Part shown: positions 16,711 to 25,954 of the stretch, in pieces
How the letters are laid out: the number at the start of each line of letters is the position of its first letter
Position numbering within the stretch: the first letter of the stretch is position 1
Source: Aeoliella straminimaris
Lineage (GTDB): Bacteria > Planctomycetota > Planctomycetia > Pirellulales > Lacipirellulaceae
Length of the DNA stretch: 64,000 bases
Direction: 5' to 3'
Assembly: GCF_024054565.1 (NCBI RefSeq)
Contig: NZ_JAMXLR010000089.1
Span: forward strand, 83,826 to 147,825
Made by a program: the position numbers and the translations under genes
The notes under the pieces: model-generated
Seen by the model: only the letters and a program-made list of their open reading frames with translations
Told to the model about the DNA's origin: nothing
The model's database searches: none

Positions 16711-19317
16711 GTGAAAATCTACCGTTCTTCCGCTTACCCTTCGATTCTTGCAACCGCTGGGCTCTGTCTGGCTGTGCTAGCCTTGAATACCTCCGCCGGT
16801 CTGGCGCAGGTTGCTGCCGCCGAGGACGCCTGGACACCTCCCGCGTTCCCGCTCGTGGCGTGCGATCCCTACTTCAGTATCTGGTCGACTGGCAAGACGC
16901 TGGTCGACACCGATACGACACACTGGACCGGCAAGCCGCATCGGCTGACCAGCCTGATCCGCGTCGACGGCCAGACGTTCCGTCTGCTGGGCGCCACGCC
17001 GCAGGACCTGCCGGCCTTCAAGCAAACCTCGCACCAGGTACTGCCGACTCGCAGCGTATTTGTGCTGGAAGCAGCAGGCGTAAAGGCGAAACTCACGTTT
17101 ACCACGCCCGCGGTGCCCGAGGACATCGACCTCTTAAGCCGGCCGATCACCTACCTGAGCTACGAACTCACCGCCACCGACGGCAAAGAGCACGAGGTGC
17201 AGCTGGCATTCGCCGCCGCTGGCGAAGTCGCTGTGAACAACCCCAGCCAGAAGGTAAGAGTCCAGCCGCTGGACATCGACAACACCAGCGGCCTGCGGGT
17301 GGGATCGGTCCAGCAGAACGTGCTGGGCAAAAAAGGCGACGACCTGCGAATCGACTGGGGCTACTTCTACCTGGCCGCCCGCGAGTCGCTGGTCGAGTCG
17401 GTGACCTCTACCACACTGGAGGACGTCGCTCAGCTGCTGCAATCGTCGGCCGTAGCCGCGAAGGTCGATCCCGCTGACAAAGTGGCAGGTGGCGAAGTCG
17501 CCTTGGCGCTGGTCTTCCAACCGGTGGAAGTAGGCGCGCAACCGGTCAATCAGTGGCTATTGCTGGCATACGACGACCTGTACTCCATCGAATTCATGCA
17601 TCACCCGCTTCGCCCCTACTGGCGTCGCAACGGACTCGATGGCGACGGCCTGGTCAGTGAGGCACTGCGGGACTACGAAAAACTGCAAGCTCGCTGCGAG
17701 TCGTTTGATGCAGAGCTGATGGCCGATCTCCAGGCGGCCGGTGGCGAGCAGTACGCCGACATTGCGGCCCTGGCGTATCGCCAGTGCCTGGCGGCCGGCA
17801 AGTTCGTCGCCGACGCTAATGGTCAACCGCTGCAGTTCAGCAAAGAGAATCACTCCAACGGCTGCATCGCGACGTCCGACGTATTCTATCCCATGTCGCC
17901 GCAGTTCTTGCTGTTCGGTCCTTCGCTCGCCAAGTCGTTCATCGTACCGTTCATGGAGTACGCCGAAAGCAGCCGCTGGACCTTCCCGTTTGCGCCACAC
18001 GACCTGGGCACCTACCCCAAGGCTAACGGCCAGGTGTACGGGGGTGGCGAGCGGAGCGAAAAGAACCAGATGCCCGTGGAAGAGTCGGGCAACATGCTGA
18101 TCCTGATGGCGGCCATCGCCAGGCTGGACGGCAATGCCGACTTCGCCGATCGTTACTGGCCGCGGCTGGTCGAATGGGCCGAGTATCTTCGCGAGACCGG
18201 CTTCGATCCCGAAAACCAACTCTGCACCGACGACTTTGCCGGGCACATGGCCCACAACGTCAACCTGTCGGCCAAAGCCATCTGTGGTCTGGGCGCGTTC
18301 GCACAGCTCTGCGAATTGCGTGGCGACACCAAGACTGCCGAAGAGTACCGCACTATCGCTCAGCAATATGCACAGCAGTGGATGAATGCGGCCAAAGACG
18401 GCGATCACTATCGGCTGGCCTTCGACAAGCCGGGCACCTGGAGTCAGAAGTACAACCTGGTGTGGGATCGCGTGTTGGGGCTGAACTTGTTCCCCGATTC
18501 GGTGTTGCGCAAGGAGATGGACTACTACCGTGAGGTGCAGAACAAGTACGGCCTGCCGCTCGACAACCGCAAGGACTACACCAAGCTCGACTGGATCTTG
18601 TGGACCGCCACGCTTACGCAGAACGAGGACGACTTCACCACCCTGGTCGCCCCCGTGCACCGCTTCCTGAACGACACACCAAATCGTTCGCCGATGACCG
18701 ACTGGTACCAGACCAAGACGGGCAAGAAAGTGGGCTTTACCGCGCGTCCCGTGGTGGGCGGTGTCTTCATGCAGTTACTGCACAACGGCGACCTGTGGGA
18801 CAAGTGGGCCTCGCGTGACCAGACACAGGCCAACGGCTACGCCGACCTGCCCCGTCCGCCGAAGGTGACGCTCGTCGTGCCGACGGCCGACAGTACGCCG
18901 ATGAAGTGGCAGTGGACCTCCAAGAAACCCGCTGACGAGTGGATGCAGCCCGAGTTCGACTCCTCGGCCTGGCGTGAAGGTCGGTCCGGTTTCGGAACGC
19001 GTTCGACTCCTGGCGCCCTGGTGGCCACCACTTGGAACACTTCGGACATCTGGCTTCGCCGCACCTTCGATCTGAAGCAGATTCCCCAGAAACTCAAGCT
19101 GCACATCCACCACGATGAGGAAGCCGAGGTCTACCTGAACGGCGTGCTGGCCGGTAAGTTCGAGGGGTACACCAGCAGCTACGAGAACTACCCAATCAGC
19201 GACGAGGCCCTCGCCACGCTCAAACCCACCGGCAACGTCATCGCCGTGCACTGCCATCAGAGCGAAGGTGGGCAGTACATCGATGTGGGCCTGGCAACCG
19301 TGGAGTACGAGGACTGA
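16711..19317 (+). CDS. Secreted glutaminase-A-like protein (DUF4965 family)
   Basis: 868 residues from the GTG at 16711, which opens a clear signal peptide (LATAGLCLAVLALNTSAGLAQ). The body matches the large glutaminase A-like family (DUF4964/5127/4965/1793 domain order): FPLVACDPYFSIWS near the N-terminus, FSKENHSNGCIATSDVFYPMSP and FPFAPHDLGTYPKANGQVYG in the middle, then an alpha-helical barrel (EESGNMLILMAAIARLDG, LDWILWTATLT). The C-terminal 130 residues form an added beta-sandwich (WLRRTFDLKQIPQKLKLHIHHDEEAEVYLNG), like the sugar-binding domains of glycosidases. The fungal relative hydrolyses glutamine, but many bacterial members may be glycosidases, so the substrate is open. Same strand as the surface run upstream. 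Confidence 0.8.
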   Translation: MKIYRSSAYPSILATAGLCLAVLALNTSAGLAQVAAAEDAWTPPAFPLVACDPYFSIWSTGKTLVDTDTTHWTGKPHRLTSLIRVDGQTFRLLGATPQDLPAFKQTSHQVLPTRSVFVLEAAGVKAKLTFTTPAVPEDIDLLSRPITYLSYELTATDGKEHEVQLAFAAAGEVAVNNPSQKVRVQPLDIDNTSGLRVGSVQQNVLGKKGDDLRIDWGYFYLAARESLVESVTSTTLEDVAQLLQSSAVAAKVDPADKVAGGEVALALVFQPVEVGAQPVNQWLLLAYDDLYSIEFMHHPLRPYWRRNGLDGDGLVSEALRDYEKLQARCESFDAELMADLQAAGGEQYADIAALAYRQCLAAGKFVADANGQPLQFSKENHSNGCIATSDVFYPMSPQFLLFGPSLAKSFIVPFMEYAESSRWTFPFAPHDLGTYPKANGQVYGGGERSEKNQMPVEESGNMLILMAAIARLDGNADFADRYWPRLVEWAEYLRETGFDPENQLCTDDFAGHMAHNVNLSAKAICGLGAFAQLCELRGDTKTAEEYRTIAQQYAQQWMNAAKDGDHYRLAFDKPGTWSQKYNLVWDRVLGLNLFPDSVLRKEMDYYREVQNKYGLPLDNRKDYTKLDWILWTATLTQNEDDFTTLVAPVHRFLNDTPNRSPMTDWYQTKTGKKVGFTARPVVGGVFMQLLHNGDLWDKWASRDQTQANGYADLPRPPKVTLVVPTADSTPMKWQWTSKKPADEWMQPEFDSSAWREGRSGFGTRSTPGALVATTWNTSDIWLRRTFDLKQIPQKLKLHIHHDEEAEVYLNGVLAGKFEGYTSSYENYPISDEALATLKPTGNVIAVHCHQSEGGQYIDVGLATVEYED

Positions 19318-19344
19318 GCTTCCATCCGCAGGAGCGGCGATGCC

Positions 19345-19851
19345 GTGAAGTACTTCGCCTATGGTTCCAACATGTCCGTGCCGCGGCTGAAAGCTCGGGT
19401 TCCGAGCGCAGCGGTGCATGGAGTCTGCGAACTGCGGGGCCACACGCTCCGGTTCCATAAGGTGGGCATGGATGGCACCGCGAAGTGCGACGCGTATTTC
19501 ACGGGAAACGACGCCGACCGTGTGGAAGGAGTCGTGTACGTGCTCGACCCCATGAAAGTCGATCTGCTCGACCAGGCGGAGGGCGCAGGTCGCGGCTACA
19601 CTAGGCAGCAAGTTGAAGTCTTCGATGAATACGGCAATCGCACGCAGGCCTTCACGTACATTGCCACCGCCATCGATTCCTCCCTGCAACCGCTCTGCTG
19701 GTACCGACACCACGTTATCACCGGCGCGAAGCAACATGGACTAAGCGACGAATACGTAACCGCGATCGAGCGCGTAAAGGTGATTCGCGACGCCGATGAA
19801 GTCCGCCTGCGGAGGGAATTGGCGGTTTACGAGGGCAGCGACCCAGGATAG
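19345..19851 (+). CDS. Gamma-glutamylcyclotransferase family protein
   Basis: 168 residues starting at GTG (19345). It has the family substrate loop YGSNM (residues 6-10) and the candidate acid/base Glu79 in LLDQAEGAGRGY. The family converts gamma-glutamyl amines or peptides to 5-oxoproline. It begins 27 bases after the glutaminase-A-like gene and is probably co-transcribed with it; whether the two share a pathway is not known. Cytoplasmic (no signal peptide). Confidence 0.85.
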   Translation: MKYFAYGSNMSVPRLKARVPSAAVHGVCELRGHTLRFHKVGMDGTAKCDAYFTGNDADRVEGVVYVLDPMKVDLLDQAEGAGRGYTRQQVEVFDEYGNRTQAFTYIATAIDSSLQPLCWYRHHVITGAKQHGLSDEYVTAIERVKVIRDADEVRLRRELAVYEGSDPG

Positions 19852-19878
19852 TGGCGACTGCGCGACTGGGGCGGGACT

Positions 19879-20697
19879 TCACCCCAACGCTACGTCCAGG
19901 CTCATCATCACCAAGAAACCTCCCATCAGACTCAGTGTCGACAGGTTCACGTTGCCGGCGCTTTGGGACTCGGGGATAAGTTCCTCGACGACCACATAGA
20001 CCATCGCCCCGGCCGCAAAACTCAAGGCGTAGGGCAACATCGGCGCGGCAAAAACGACGGCCGCTGCTCCCACTACCGCGGCCACGGGTTCCACTACGGC
20101 AGAGAGCTGCCCGTACCAAAAGCACTTCCAACGACTCACTCCCTCGCCCCGTAGCGGCATTGCGACGGCCATGCCCTCGGGGAAGTTTTGGATGCCAATG
20201 CCAACCGCCAACAGGACGGCCGATGCGAGTCCAGTCGATGTCAGACCAGCGACCGCCCCGCCAAAGCTGACTCCCACGGCCAGGCCTTCGGGGATGTTGT
20301 GCAGCGTGATGGCGGAGACCAAAAGAATGGCTCGGTGCCAGGTGGTTGGCGGGCCCTCAGCCTGCTCGATCGGCAACCCAATATGCAAGTGAGGCAGTAC
20401 GCAATCGAGCATCCAAAGAAAAAAACCACCTAGTGCGAATCCTACCGCGGGGGGAATCCATTTCGGCAGCGATCCGTGGGCGGAAATCTCGATGGCGGGG
20501 GCAAGCAAGGACCAATAGCTGGCGGCCAGCATCACACCACCCGAGAAGCCCAGCAGCGCGTCGAACAACTTGCGAGGTACCTCCCGTAGAAAAAACACGA
20601 GCGATGCCCCCAGTGCGGTGAGTCCCCACGTGAACAGTCCGGCGATTAACGCCTGCAAGACTGGGGGTAATTCCTCAAATACGGATGGAATAGGCAT
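19879..20697 (-). CDS. ZIP family metal transporter
   Basis: 272 residues with about eight transmembrane helices. The diagnostic ZIP motifs are both present: ITLHNIPEGLAVG in helix 4 and GIQNFPEGMAVAMP in helix 5, supplying the His/Asn/Glu metal ligands, and VVEELIPES near the end. It should import zinc or a similar divalent metal across the inner membrane, like ZupT. The ATG at 20697 was chosen because it directly precedes the first helix; the longer frame adds 44 polar residues. No clear ribosome site is seen. Convergent with the gamma-glutamylcyclotransferase gene. Confidence 0.88.
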   Translation of the reverse strand: MPIPSVFEELPPVLQALIAGLFTWGLTALGASLVFFLREVPRKLFDALLGFSGGVMLAASYWSLLAPAIEISAHGSLPKWIPPAVGFALGGFFLWMLDCVLPHLHIGLPIEQAEGPPTTWHRAILLVSAITLHNIPEGLAVGVSFGGAVAGLTSTGLASAVLLAVGIGIQNFPEGMAVAMPLRGEGVSRWKCFWYGQLSAVVEPVAAVVGAAAVVFAAPMLPYALSFAAGAMVYVVVEELIPESQSAGNVNLSTLSLMGGFLVMMSLDVALG

Positions 20698-21025
20698 AGA
20701 GCGGGGAGTGAACGATCGTCTTGCTTCTGGTGTTGGAGATAAACTGCCAGTGTAACACACCCCTGGCGGCGTCTCTTCTCCGCAGTAACTACCTTGCCTG
20801 TCTTCGCACACGAATGCAAATCCGTTCAATCACGCGATTGCAGTTGGCATCACAGTTGCGGCATTTGTAGCCTAGCCAGGCGCGCGTTAGAACAAACCTG
20901 CACCGCTCATCGAATGGCTCTCGAGCGTTCGAGGCGCTATCTATCACCAGCACACTGGAATTCAGCAGTTTCAGCCAAAGACAATTCGACGACTGGAGAA
21001 CGGAAAACACTCAGAGGAGGACAAG
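20698..21025. other. Divergent intergenic region
   Basis: About 330 bases between the ZIP transporter and the rhodanese-like gene. No coding frame looks real. An AGAGGAGG ribosome site lies at its right end (21013-21020). Promoters for both genes should be here, but none was picked out with confidence. Confidence 0.5.
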
Positions 21026-21352
21026 ATGAAGACTATCTCACGCGACGAAGTGAATCTGCTATTGGTACACGACGACGTAGCCGTGGTCGACGTGCTCGAA
21101 CAGCGAGAATACTCCGACAGTCATCTGCCCGCGGCGATCAACGTGCCCTGGTCGGAACACTTCTCCGAAGACCTGCACCAAGCAGTCCCCTGGAAGAAGA
21201 CGCCCGTGGTCGTGTACGGCAAGGACCGCGACTGCGACCTGGCGGCCAAGGCTAGCCAGGCACTCGAGGACGAGGGGTACGGCGAAGTGTACGAGTATGC
21301 GGCCGGCAAAGCCGATTGGCAGGCGGCAGGGCTACCGTTGGAGTCACGCTAA
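21026..21352 (+). CDS. Rhodanese-like protein without the usual active-site Cys
   Basis: 108 residues, preceded by a strong AGAGGAGG site five bases before the ATG. Single rhodanese domain: VAVVDVLEQREYSDSHLPAAINVPW, VVVYGKDRDCDLAAKASQAL, EYAAGKADWQAAGLPL. In active rhodaneses the strand VVVY is followed by the catalytic Cys; here that place is Gly65 and the only nearby Cys is Cys70. It may be a binding or regulatory version, or use Cys70. Cytoplasmic; no partner is evident. Confidence 0.8.
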   Translation: MKTISRDEVNLLLVHDDVAVVDVLEQREYSDSHLPAAINVPWSEHFSEDLHQAVPWKKTPVVVYGKDRDCDLAAKASQALEDEGYGEVYEYAAGKADWQAAGLPLESR

Positions 21353-21418
21353 GGGACCTAGCCGACTGCGAAGAGAGCTGGCCGTTTACGATTGAGGGTA
21401 AGGGCGTCGAGTAAGGTC

Positions 21419-21455
21419 AGCCCCGAAGAGGCTAAATGGTGTAGCTTGGGGGACA
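21419..21455. repeat. Degenerate GCCCCGAA...GTAGC intergenic repeat
   Basis: This stretch (AGCCCCGAAGAGGCTAAATG, then TGTAGC) resembles the start of the structured repeat at 24586-24660 (AGCCCCGAAGGGGCGAAATA, then GATAGC). It lies between the rhodanese-like gene and the DUF4303 gene and is a weaker copy. Confidence 0.45.
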
Positions 21456-21463
21456 AGGAGTCC

Positions 21464-22000
21464 TTACAAACCGGTCGCTTCCGTATATCGCTGATAGACA
21501 GCCTCGGAGTTCAGCTGCTTGACTAAATGGACGGTGTCGCTCGGGTCGTCGTCGGGAATGGCTACCAGCAGGGCAAAGTCCTCTTGGTCCTGCAACGACG
21601 CAGCCCGGAACCTCTGAAGTCCTTCGGCAATGGCCTCCAAGCACTTTGCCTTCACCTGCTGGTAAACCTCAAAGGAAGCTTCGAAGTCCAGGCCGGACGA
21701 ATCGACGGAATCCCAGATCTCGGTCAATCCCAAGTCGCCGTCAAAGCTGCCCATCGGACCGAGTTCATCCTCGCTGAGCGGCCAATCAACGAACTCAAAT
21801 TCCGAGTAGGGATCCTCTTCGACCGCCTCGGAGGTATTGGCAACCCAATACACCGAACGCACGTCCTCGTCGGGACAGAAGGCCAGGCCCACCACCTTGG
21901 CGTCGGGCGATTGCTGTTCGCAGTAGGCAAGAATCGCCGCCGCGGCTTGGGTCACTTGCTGCGAAAGGCTCGAAAAGTCGATGTCGCTGACACTGTCCAT
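21464..22000 (-). CDS. DUF4303-type protein
   Basis: 178 residues from the ATG at 22000; the longer frame starting at 22072 adds 24 unlikely residues. The sequence is acidic and soluble, with a pattern typical of DUF4303 proteins (ILAYCEQQSPDAKVVGLAFCPD, VYWVANTSE, PSDTVHLVKQLNSEAVYQRY). This family is of unknown function and is often met as an immunity-like or bookkeeping protein; nothing in the neighbourhood supports a toxin partner. No signal peptide. Confidence 0.7.
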   Translation of the reverse strand: MDSVSDIDFSSLSQQVTQAAAAILAYCEQQSPDAKVVGLAFCPDEDVRSVYWVANTSEAVEEDPYSEFEFVDWPLSEDELGPMGSFDGDLGLTEIWDSVDSSGLDFEASFEVYQQVKAKCLEAIAEGLQRFRAASLQDQEDFALLVAIPDDDPSDTVHLVKQLNSEAVYQRYTEATGL

Positions 22001-22248
22001 TCGTTGTTTCTTATGATCGAGTCGGATTGCTAGCCTGGAAAAGCAGTCTACCAACCGGCGCTGGGTGAGCAAGAGTCAGAGAGGTACGTGAGCCACAAGA
22101 TGAAGTACGTGGCGCGTAAACTCATTTTCGCCGTAACGGCGCGGAGCTTGTTACGGCCTACGTTTCTACGCCACGCGCAGCTTGTTACGCCCCGCTCACC
22201 TTTCCAATATAATGAAGCGGTAAGAACCCGTAGGATAGGAGCGACAAC

Positions 22249-23316
22249 ATGCGTGAGTCTCATACTCTGTGGGCGGTGGCAATCCTAGGCACGTGTCTGG
22301 CCTGGACATGCGGATCCGCACAGGCGCAAGAGCCTGTACCGACCGAAGAAGACATGGCGGCGTACTTGATGGTCTACTTCAGCGACTCCGATCATAGCCT
22401 GCACATGGCGCTGAGCGACGATGGGTACAGCTTCACGGCGCTCAATAACGATAAACCGCTGATCGATGGCCGCGAGATCGCGCTGCAGCAGGGCATTCGC
22501 GACCCGTACATCATGCGCGGGCCCGATGGTGTCTTCTACATGGCGATGACCGACCTGCACATCTTCGCTCAACGCGCGGGGCTCCGCGATACCGAGCGGC
22601 AACGCCCGGGCAGTGATTACGGTTGGGGCAACAACAACGCCCTGGTGCTGATGAAGTCGACCGACCTGGTGAACTGGACGCACACTAACCTGCGGGTCGA
22701 TCAGGCATTTCCGAGCCTCGCAAACATCGGCTGCGCCTGGGCGCCCGAGCTGATATTCGACGCCGAGCAGGGCAAGATCATGCTCTACTACACCATGCGG
22801 TTCGGCAATGGCAAGAACAAGGTGTACTACACCTACATGAACGACGACTTCACCGCCATGGAGACCGAGCCGAAGCTGCTGTTCGAGTATCCGAAGGACG
22901 TCTCGTACATCGATGCCGACATCACCAAGGTGGGCGACAAGTTCCACATGTTCTACACTCCGCACGATGGCGGTGCCGGCGTGAAGCACGCTGCCAGCGA
23001 CTCGATCAACTCCGGCTACGAGTTCGAGCCGGACTGGGTCGACCCCGAACCTCAAGCTTGCGAAGCCCCCACGGTGTGGAAGCGGATCGGCGAGGACAAG
23101 TGGGTGCTAATGTACGACGTGTTCGGCATTCGCCCCCACAACTTCGGCTTCAGCGAGACCTCCGACTTCCAGACCTACACCAACCTGGGACGCTTCAACG
23201 AAGGCGTGATGAAGAGCACCAACTTCAGCTCGCCCAAGCATGGATCGGTGATCCACCTGACCAAAGACGAGGCGGATCATCTACGACAGAATGCGGGGCG
23301 GGTGAATAGTCGTTAA
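22249..23316 (+). CDS. Secreted GH43-like five-bladed propeller glycosidase
   Basis: 355 residues, with an AGGAGCGA site before the ATG and a signal peptide ending AQA. The body shows beta-propeller glycosidase landmarks: GIRDPYIMRGPDGVFYMAMTD (catalytic-base region), GCAWAPELIFD, DVSYIDADITKVGDKFHMFYTP and ACEAPTVWK, consistent with glycoside hydrolase family 43 or a near relative (arabinan, xylan or galactan debranching). Predicted periplasmic or external. It stands alone; the adjacent genes are on the other strand. Confidence 0.82.
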   Translation: MRESHTLWAVAILGTCLAWTCGSAQAQEPVPTEEDMAAYLMVYFSDSDHSLHMALSDDGYSFTALNNDKPLIDGREIALQQGIRDPYIMRGPDGVFYMAMTDLHIFAQRAGLRDTERQRPGSDYGWGNNNALVLMKSTDLVNWTHTNLRVDQAFPSLANIGCAWAPELIFDAEQGKIMLYYTMRFGNGKNKVYYTYMNDDFTAMETEPKLLFEYPKDVSYIDADITKVGDKFHMFYTPHDGGAGVKHAASDSINSGYEFEPDWVDPEPQACEAPTVWKRIGEDKWVLMYDVFGIRPHNFGFSETSDFQTYTNLGRFNEGVMKSTNFSSPKHGSVIHLTKDEADHLRQNAGRVNSR

Positions 23317-23357
23317 GCGCAAGCCGCTTTGACAGACGACGTTCGTGCTGAGCAATT

Positions 23358-24407
23358 CTAACCCAGCGTCGAGCTCGCCGCACTGCTGCCGGCCGAAACG
23401 CGGACGCCCGTCCAAGCGGGGTTCCGCTCCAGCCCAAAGTAGCCGGCCGGGTAGCACGAAGCCATCCAGCTCTCTGGCAACCAGGCGGTCAGGAAAGTGG
23501 CATGCCGCGTGGCGTCGACCTCGGCCTTGAGTGGCTCGCGATCCAGCGCAACCGCTTGGGTGCGGACGTGGCCGGCCGCTCGTTCGACGTTGTGCAGTTC
23601 GCCCGTGGCGTAGGCCTTCACCACGTTCGCCACATTCAGCACCCGCAGGTGACAATCCTTGCGGTTGTCGTCGGCCGTGTACAGCAGGTAGTTGCCGCAC
23701 GGCGACCAGCAGGGCGAATAGTCCGCGCCCTGGTTCTCGGTGAGCTTGACCGCCAGCTCGCCTTGGCTGGTCATCATCCAGATGTCTTTGTCGCGGTCCT
23801 TGTACGGATTGGCGGGATCGGGTTTCTCCTGGCGGTTGGAAACAAACGCGATCAACGAGCCATCGGGGCTGGGCACGGGTGTGTAATCGCCGCCACGGTC
23901 TTCGTTGAGTTGTGTGCGAGCTTCGGAGGCAAAGTCGTAGTGCCAGATATCGGCGTCCTCACCACGATCGCTCGACCATAAGAGCCCCTGACCATCGGGA
24001 GTCCAGGCGACCGATTCATCGGCCCCTTCGTGAGTCGTTACCTGCGTTTGGTTGTTACCGTCCGTGTCCATCAGCCACAGGTCGTTGTTACCAGCCGCGT
24101 TGGAAACGTAAGCGATGTACTTACCATCGGGGCTGAACGCCGGCGAGTCGGCCCACCGTCCGCCCAAGTCGGTGAGCTGAATGGCTTCGCCACCGGTGGC
24201 CGGGATCTTGAAGATCTCGCGGGCGCCGGTCAAGTCGCTGACAAACACCACCCACTGGCCATCGGGCGAGAACTTGGGCTTATCGTTCCAACCTTTGCCG
24301 AAGGTCAACTGGTTGAGGCTTCCGGACTCGAGATCGCAGGTCCAGATGTCGTAGTCGCCGGTCTTGCCGCTGGCAAAGGCGATCGTTCCGCTCAATGTAA
24401 AGGCCAT
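23358..24407 (-). CDS. TolB-like WD40 beta-propeller protein
   Basis: 349 residues of repeated propeller blades: GKTGDYDIWTCDLESG, PKFSPDGQWVVFVSD, PAFSPDGKYIAYVSNAAGNNDLWLMDTDG, PDGQGLLWSSDRGEDADIWHYD, SPDGSLIAFVSN and SPCGNYLLYTADD. No signal peptide is seen, so the protein may be cytoplasmic, unlike TolB. The last 100 residues depart from the repeat. Related planctomycete proteins are described only as PD40/TolB family; role unknown. Confidence 0.85.
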   Translation of the reverse strand: MAFTLSGTIAFASGKTGDYDIWTCDLESGSLNQLTFGKGWNDKPKFSPDGQWVVFVSDLTGAREIFKIPATGGEAIQLTDLGGRWADSPAFSPDGKYIAYVSNAAGNNDLWLMDTDGNNQTQVTTHEGADESVAWTPDGQGLLWSSDRGEDADIWHYDFASEARTQLNEDRGGDYTPVPSPDGSLIAFVSNRQEKPDPANPYKDRDKDIWMMTSQGELAVKLTENQGADYSPCWSPCGNYLLYTADDNRKDCHLRVLNVANVVKAYATGELHNVERAAGHVRTQAVALDREPLKAEVDATRHATFLTAWLPESWMASCYPAGYFGLERNPAWTGVRVSAGSSAASSTLG

Positions 24408-25021
24408 GTTTCACTTCTCTCGGACGGCTGGTGAGGGCTGAATCCCGTGCCGCACACAAACCCGACGTGTACGGTGTTTCTAAACCTTAGCTCATACTGC
24501 GCGTCGGGCGCTGGCCGGTTGTGACGACTGTAGGGCGGGTAATGGATGGCCACCTCGAAAGTAGTGAGGAGTATCACGCTGGGGCAGCCCCGAAGGGGCG
24601 AAATATGATAGCCCAGGGCAAGCGCCGGCGAGGGACGAGCCAAGTGCGGCCCTGGGTTAACAGGGAACCCAACCAGCGGTCGAGCAGTCGATTATCCACT
24701 AGCCGGAGCGTTTCCGAGACCGCCATTGGGCCGCGGTGTGTCTATTGAACAGGAGGAAACGGAGAGAACAGAGATTGCCTGACGCTATGCGCGAACTGTT
24801 CCGGTGATTCCGTTCCTCTCGGTTTAGATGGAGCAGGGGTAAGGTGCGCAGGAGTGTCACGCTCAACGGCATTTCCAAGCAGTCGGAAAGTGCACAGGAC
24901 TATGAAGCCGAGGCGGATTCTAGCGGACGCCCCAAGGGCGATAGGGACAACAGCAGGACCGGACCAGGACCAGTGCAAATGTGGGGTTGAGACACAACCA
25001 TTTGGTTGGCACGGACTTCGC
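24408..25021. other. Intergenic region, no gene seen
   Basis: About 610 bases between the propeller protein gene and a hypothetical membrane protein gene. Open frames here look random and lack signal, domain or ribosome site. It contains the structured repeat at 24586-24660. The rest shows nothing I can name. Confidence 0.55.
24586..24660. repeat. Structured intergenic repeat with two hairpins
   Basis: A short hairpin GCCCC-GAA-GGGGC (24587-24599) is followed by CCCAGGGC (24612-24619), which can pair with GCCCTGGG (24649-24656). A degenerate copy of the first half is at 21419-21455. Elements with this wording are familiar between genes in planctomycete genomes; that is recollection, not a search. 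Confidence 0.6.
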
Positions 25022-25588
25022 TTATGTCCCGTCGTTAAAACGGTCTTCGTCGAGTTGTTGCATCAAATCGTCGTTTGGAAATGCCTCTTTAGCGGCACGC
25101 ACGAAGACTGCACGGGAACAATCAAAATCTTCGCCGCTGATGAAGTGGCCATCGCGACCCACAAGCAGGACGTCACACTCGAAACAAAGCAAGATGTCTA
25201 CTCTTCCAGACTTGTTAACGAAGGACAGTCGCATTCCGTATGCTGGAACGCACGACTTCGCGGAGTCCCATACATATGTACGAGGCGAAAGCAAGGCTGT
25301 TGAAACTTCGCTGGCTGTTGCTTCGGAAACTAAGAACGGTCCTGACGTTATAGGATAATCCGTGAATAGGGCGTCCTGCCAGTTGATACTTTCCGGCAAC
25401 GGCCCCACACGCCATGCTTCAACACGTTCGGGATGCGCTACAATTGCAACGTTCCGGGAACCACCAAATAGTTGTTCAATCGGGCGTCGGTGCAAGATGT
25501 ACCAACTCAAACCCACAGCAATAGCCGCGATGATGCAGAAAACGCTGACCCCGAGTAGGGTACTCTGGAGAGTGAATCGCCTTCGCAC
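25022..25588 (-). CDS. Hypothetical single-pass membrane protein
   Basis: Not recognised. About 188 residues from the GTG at 25588, which has a TAGGT-like site just upstream; the open frame continues back to 25738. An Arg-rich start (VRRRFTLQS) is followed by one transmembrane helix (TLLGVSVFCIIAAIAVGLSW) and a soluble part with several Cys and aromatic residues (YVWDSAKSCVPAYGMRLSFV, ILLCFECDVLLVGRDGHFISG). The layout resembles the many small 'RRFSLRTLL...' membrane proteins of planctomycetes. It stands alone between two long non-coding stretches. Confidence 0.55.
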   Translation of the reverse strand: MRRRFTLQSTLLGVSVFCIIAAIAVGLSWYILHRRPIEQLFGGSRNVAIVAHPERVEAWRVGPLPESINWQDALFTDYPITSGPFLVSEATASEVSTALLSPRTYVWDSAKSCVPAYGMRLSFVNKSGRVDILLCFECDVLLVGRDGHFISGEDFDCSRAVFVRAAKEAFPNDDLMQQLDEDRFNDGT

Positions 25589-25890
25589 ATTGTACCTACA
25601 ATCAGCATCTTTCGGAGTGAGGAAATGGTGGATACGCTTCTTCACTGAATATAATCTCCGTGACTCCGCCTCGCCAAACTGCCTCGGCTTAAAACTCCTG
25701 TGCGGCAACCGCTGTCCACTCCATGCTCCCGCGGCCACATCGCCCTGTGCACTCTTTTCGCACTACAAATATCACCGTTCTGCCATAACTTCGCGTAGCT
25801 GGTCTGCTATTAGTGATGATTGGTGTTGCTCTCGCTCCGAATTCTTGCCAGTCCGACTGCCTGCTTCCGCCAAACTCCACCAACTCGACA

Positions 25891-25954
25891 GTGTAAAAAC
25901 TTCGCTGTTGAAGTTGTCTTTCAGAGTGATCTAATTGAGCCACGTAGTATTCTG
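25891..25954 (+). repeat. Dispersed intergenic repeat, copy A
   Basis: Aligned by eye without gaps to the reverse complement of 38250-38313: about 49 of 64 positions agree, including GAGTGATCTAATTGAGC and GTTGAAGTTG unbroken. It lies in non-coding DNA downstream of the peroxidase gene. Confidence 0.6.

Noticed and set aside
21464..22000. DUF4303 protein as an immunity partner of a toxin
   Set aside because: No toxin-like or polymorphic-toxin gene lies next to it; the neighbours are a rhodanese-like protein and a glycosidase.
22100..22200. Short repeated words (AGCTTGTTACG twice) before the GH43-like gene as a tandem repeat or CRISPR-like unit
   Set aside because: Only two imperfect copies exist, with no regular spacer, so no array is supported.
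24854..25303. A 149-codon plus-strand frame over the hypothetical membrane protein
   Set aside because: It is antisense to a frame with a membrane helix and ordered pattern, and its own translation looks random.
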